Assembly: GCA_003133265.1 (NCBI GenBank)
Contig: PKWQ01000209.1
Location: 4,992-20,165, forward strand
From: Acetobacteraceae bacterium
GTDB taxonomy: Bacteria > Pseudomonadota > Alphaproteobacteria > Acetobacterales > Acetobacteraceae
Direction of reading: 5' to 3'
Length of the DNA: 15,174 nucleotides
Part shown: positions 14,678-15,174 of the stretch, one piece after another
How positions within the stretch are numbered: the stretch's first letter is position 1
How the letters are laid out: every line of letters begins with the position of its first letter
The notes under the pieces: model-generated
Told to the model about the DNA's origin: nothing
Databases searched by the model: none
The model's input: the letters and a program-made list of their open reading frames with translations, nothing else
Position numbers and translations under genes: made by a program

Positions 14678-15174
14678 TCACACGGCGGAAAGCGCTGCCT
14701 CGATCTGGCGCAGCACATCGGTCAGCGCGGCGCGCAGGCTCTCCACGATCGCCGGCGCATCGGTCGCGGTCAGCGGCACCGCAGCGGCAAATGTCCGCTG
14801 CATCAGCACCCCGGTCGAAGCCTGACGCTGATCGAGCAGCACGATACTGAGCGCGCAGCGCGCGCAGCCGGACGGCAGATCGGCCCAGAATGCGAGCAGT
14901 TCCGGCTCGGCGATCAGGTCCGGGGAAAGCCGGCTGCCCGGCGCCAGCACCGCCTGAAACAGCCCGCTGTCGGCCAGCCATTGCCGCAGATCGGCCTCCA
15001 TTGCGTCGGCGGGCGGCACCGCCCATTCCTCGTAGAAATCGACGCGCATGCTGCCGTCCGGCTGCAACGACTGCACGCCGCGCGTCTCCAGTCCGGGTGC
15101 GGCGCGCACCGCGCGGACCAGCAGCACGCGCCCGCGTCTGGCGGGCGGCGCGGCCGCCGGCCGGCGCACCGCCA
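14678..15174 (-). CDS. ABC-type transport auxiliary lipoprotein (PqiC/YmbA-like), N-terminus outside window
   Basis: The visible 165 codons belong to the ABC transport auxiliary component family. Its members are outer-membrane-directed lipoproteins that work with MCE/MlaD-type or Pqi/Let lipid transport systems. Recognisable blocks are LLVRAVRAAPGLETRGVQ, VDFYEEWAVPPADAMEADLRQWLADSGLF, a central conserved strand ending CALSIVLLD, and the C-terminal FAAAVPLTATDAPAIVESLRAALTDVLRQIEAAL. The frame is open to the right edge. A GTG at 15169 is available, but it would give a protein without the expected signal peptide and lipobox Cys, so the true start is most likely just beyond the window. By family habit the upstream neighbours would be an MCE-domain protein and an ABC permease/ATPase. 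The stop at 14678 lies 65 bases before the prpD-like start, so read-through is possible. Confidence 0.8.
   Translation of the reverse strand, partial: AVRRPAAAPPARRGRVLLVRAVRAAPGLETRGVQSLQPDGSMRVDFYEEWAVPPADAMEADLRQWLADSGLFQAVLAPGSRLSPDLIAEPELLAFWADLPSGCARCALSIVLLDQRQASTGVLMQRTFAAAVPLTATDAPAIVESLRAALTDVLRQIEAALSAV

Noticed and set aside
1..15174. Search for CRISPR arrays, tRNA or rRNA genes, insertion sequences and attachment sites
   Set aside because: No regularly spaced repeats, cloverleaf-like sequences, transposase frames or terminal inverted repeats were seen by eye; gaps are short and gene order is continuous.

Overview
The window is GC-rich DNA, about 15 kb, from what looks like an alphaproteobacterium. 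The gene content and protein style fit Rhodospirillales/Acetobacteraceae, but no rRNA or marker gene confirms this. Genes are dense and mostly on the minus strand. I see no tRNA, rRNA, CRISPR array, transposase or phage gene.

Left part (1-6129, minus strand). A secreted Ser/Thr-rich protein is cut by the left edge. After a 365-base gap comes an S49-family (SppA/SohB-type) serine peptidase. It lies downstream of a five-gene branched-chain-amino-acid-type (HAAT family) ABC importer, transcribed in the order binding protein, livG, livF, livH, livM. The last three junctions overlap or nearly overlap, so this is a tight operon.

Centre (6130-8832, plus strand). A 261-base divergent control region separates the importer from a plus-strand operon. 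That operon encodes the alpha and beta E1 subunits of a thiamine-diphosphate 2-oxo acid/acetoin-type dehydrogenase and a small VOC (glyoxalase-fold) protein. No E2 or E3 gene follows. The arrangement suggests uptake of a small carboxylated or amino compound and its catabolism.

Right-centre (8987-12957, minus strand). This is the most interesting part: an rpfC-rpfF pair. rpfC encodes a membrane hybrid histidine kinase (membrane input, HisKA, HATPase, a receiver-like spacer, REC, HPt). rpfF encodes a crotonase-fold DSF (diffusible signal factor) synthase that keeps both catalytic glutamates. Together they form a cis-2-unsaturated fatty acid quorum-sensing module. The two genes are in tandem rather than convergent as in Xanthomonas, and no rpfG partner is present. 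The 368-base gap between them is AT-richer and holds a perfect dyad and a pair of near-identical direct repeats upstream of rpfF.

Right end (13227-15174, minus strand). An MmgE/PrpD-family protein with a full set of active-site residues is followed, towards the edge, by an ABC-transport auxiliary lipoprotein (PqiC/YmbA-like) whose N-terminus lies outside the window.
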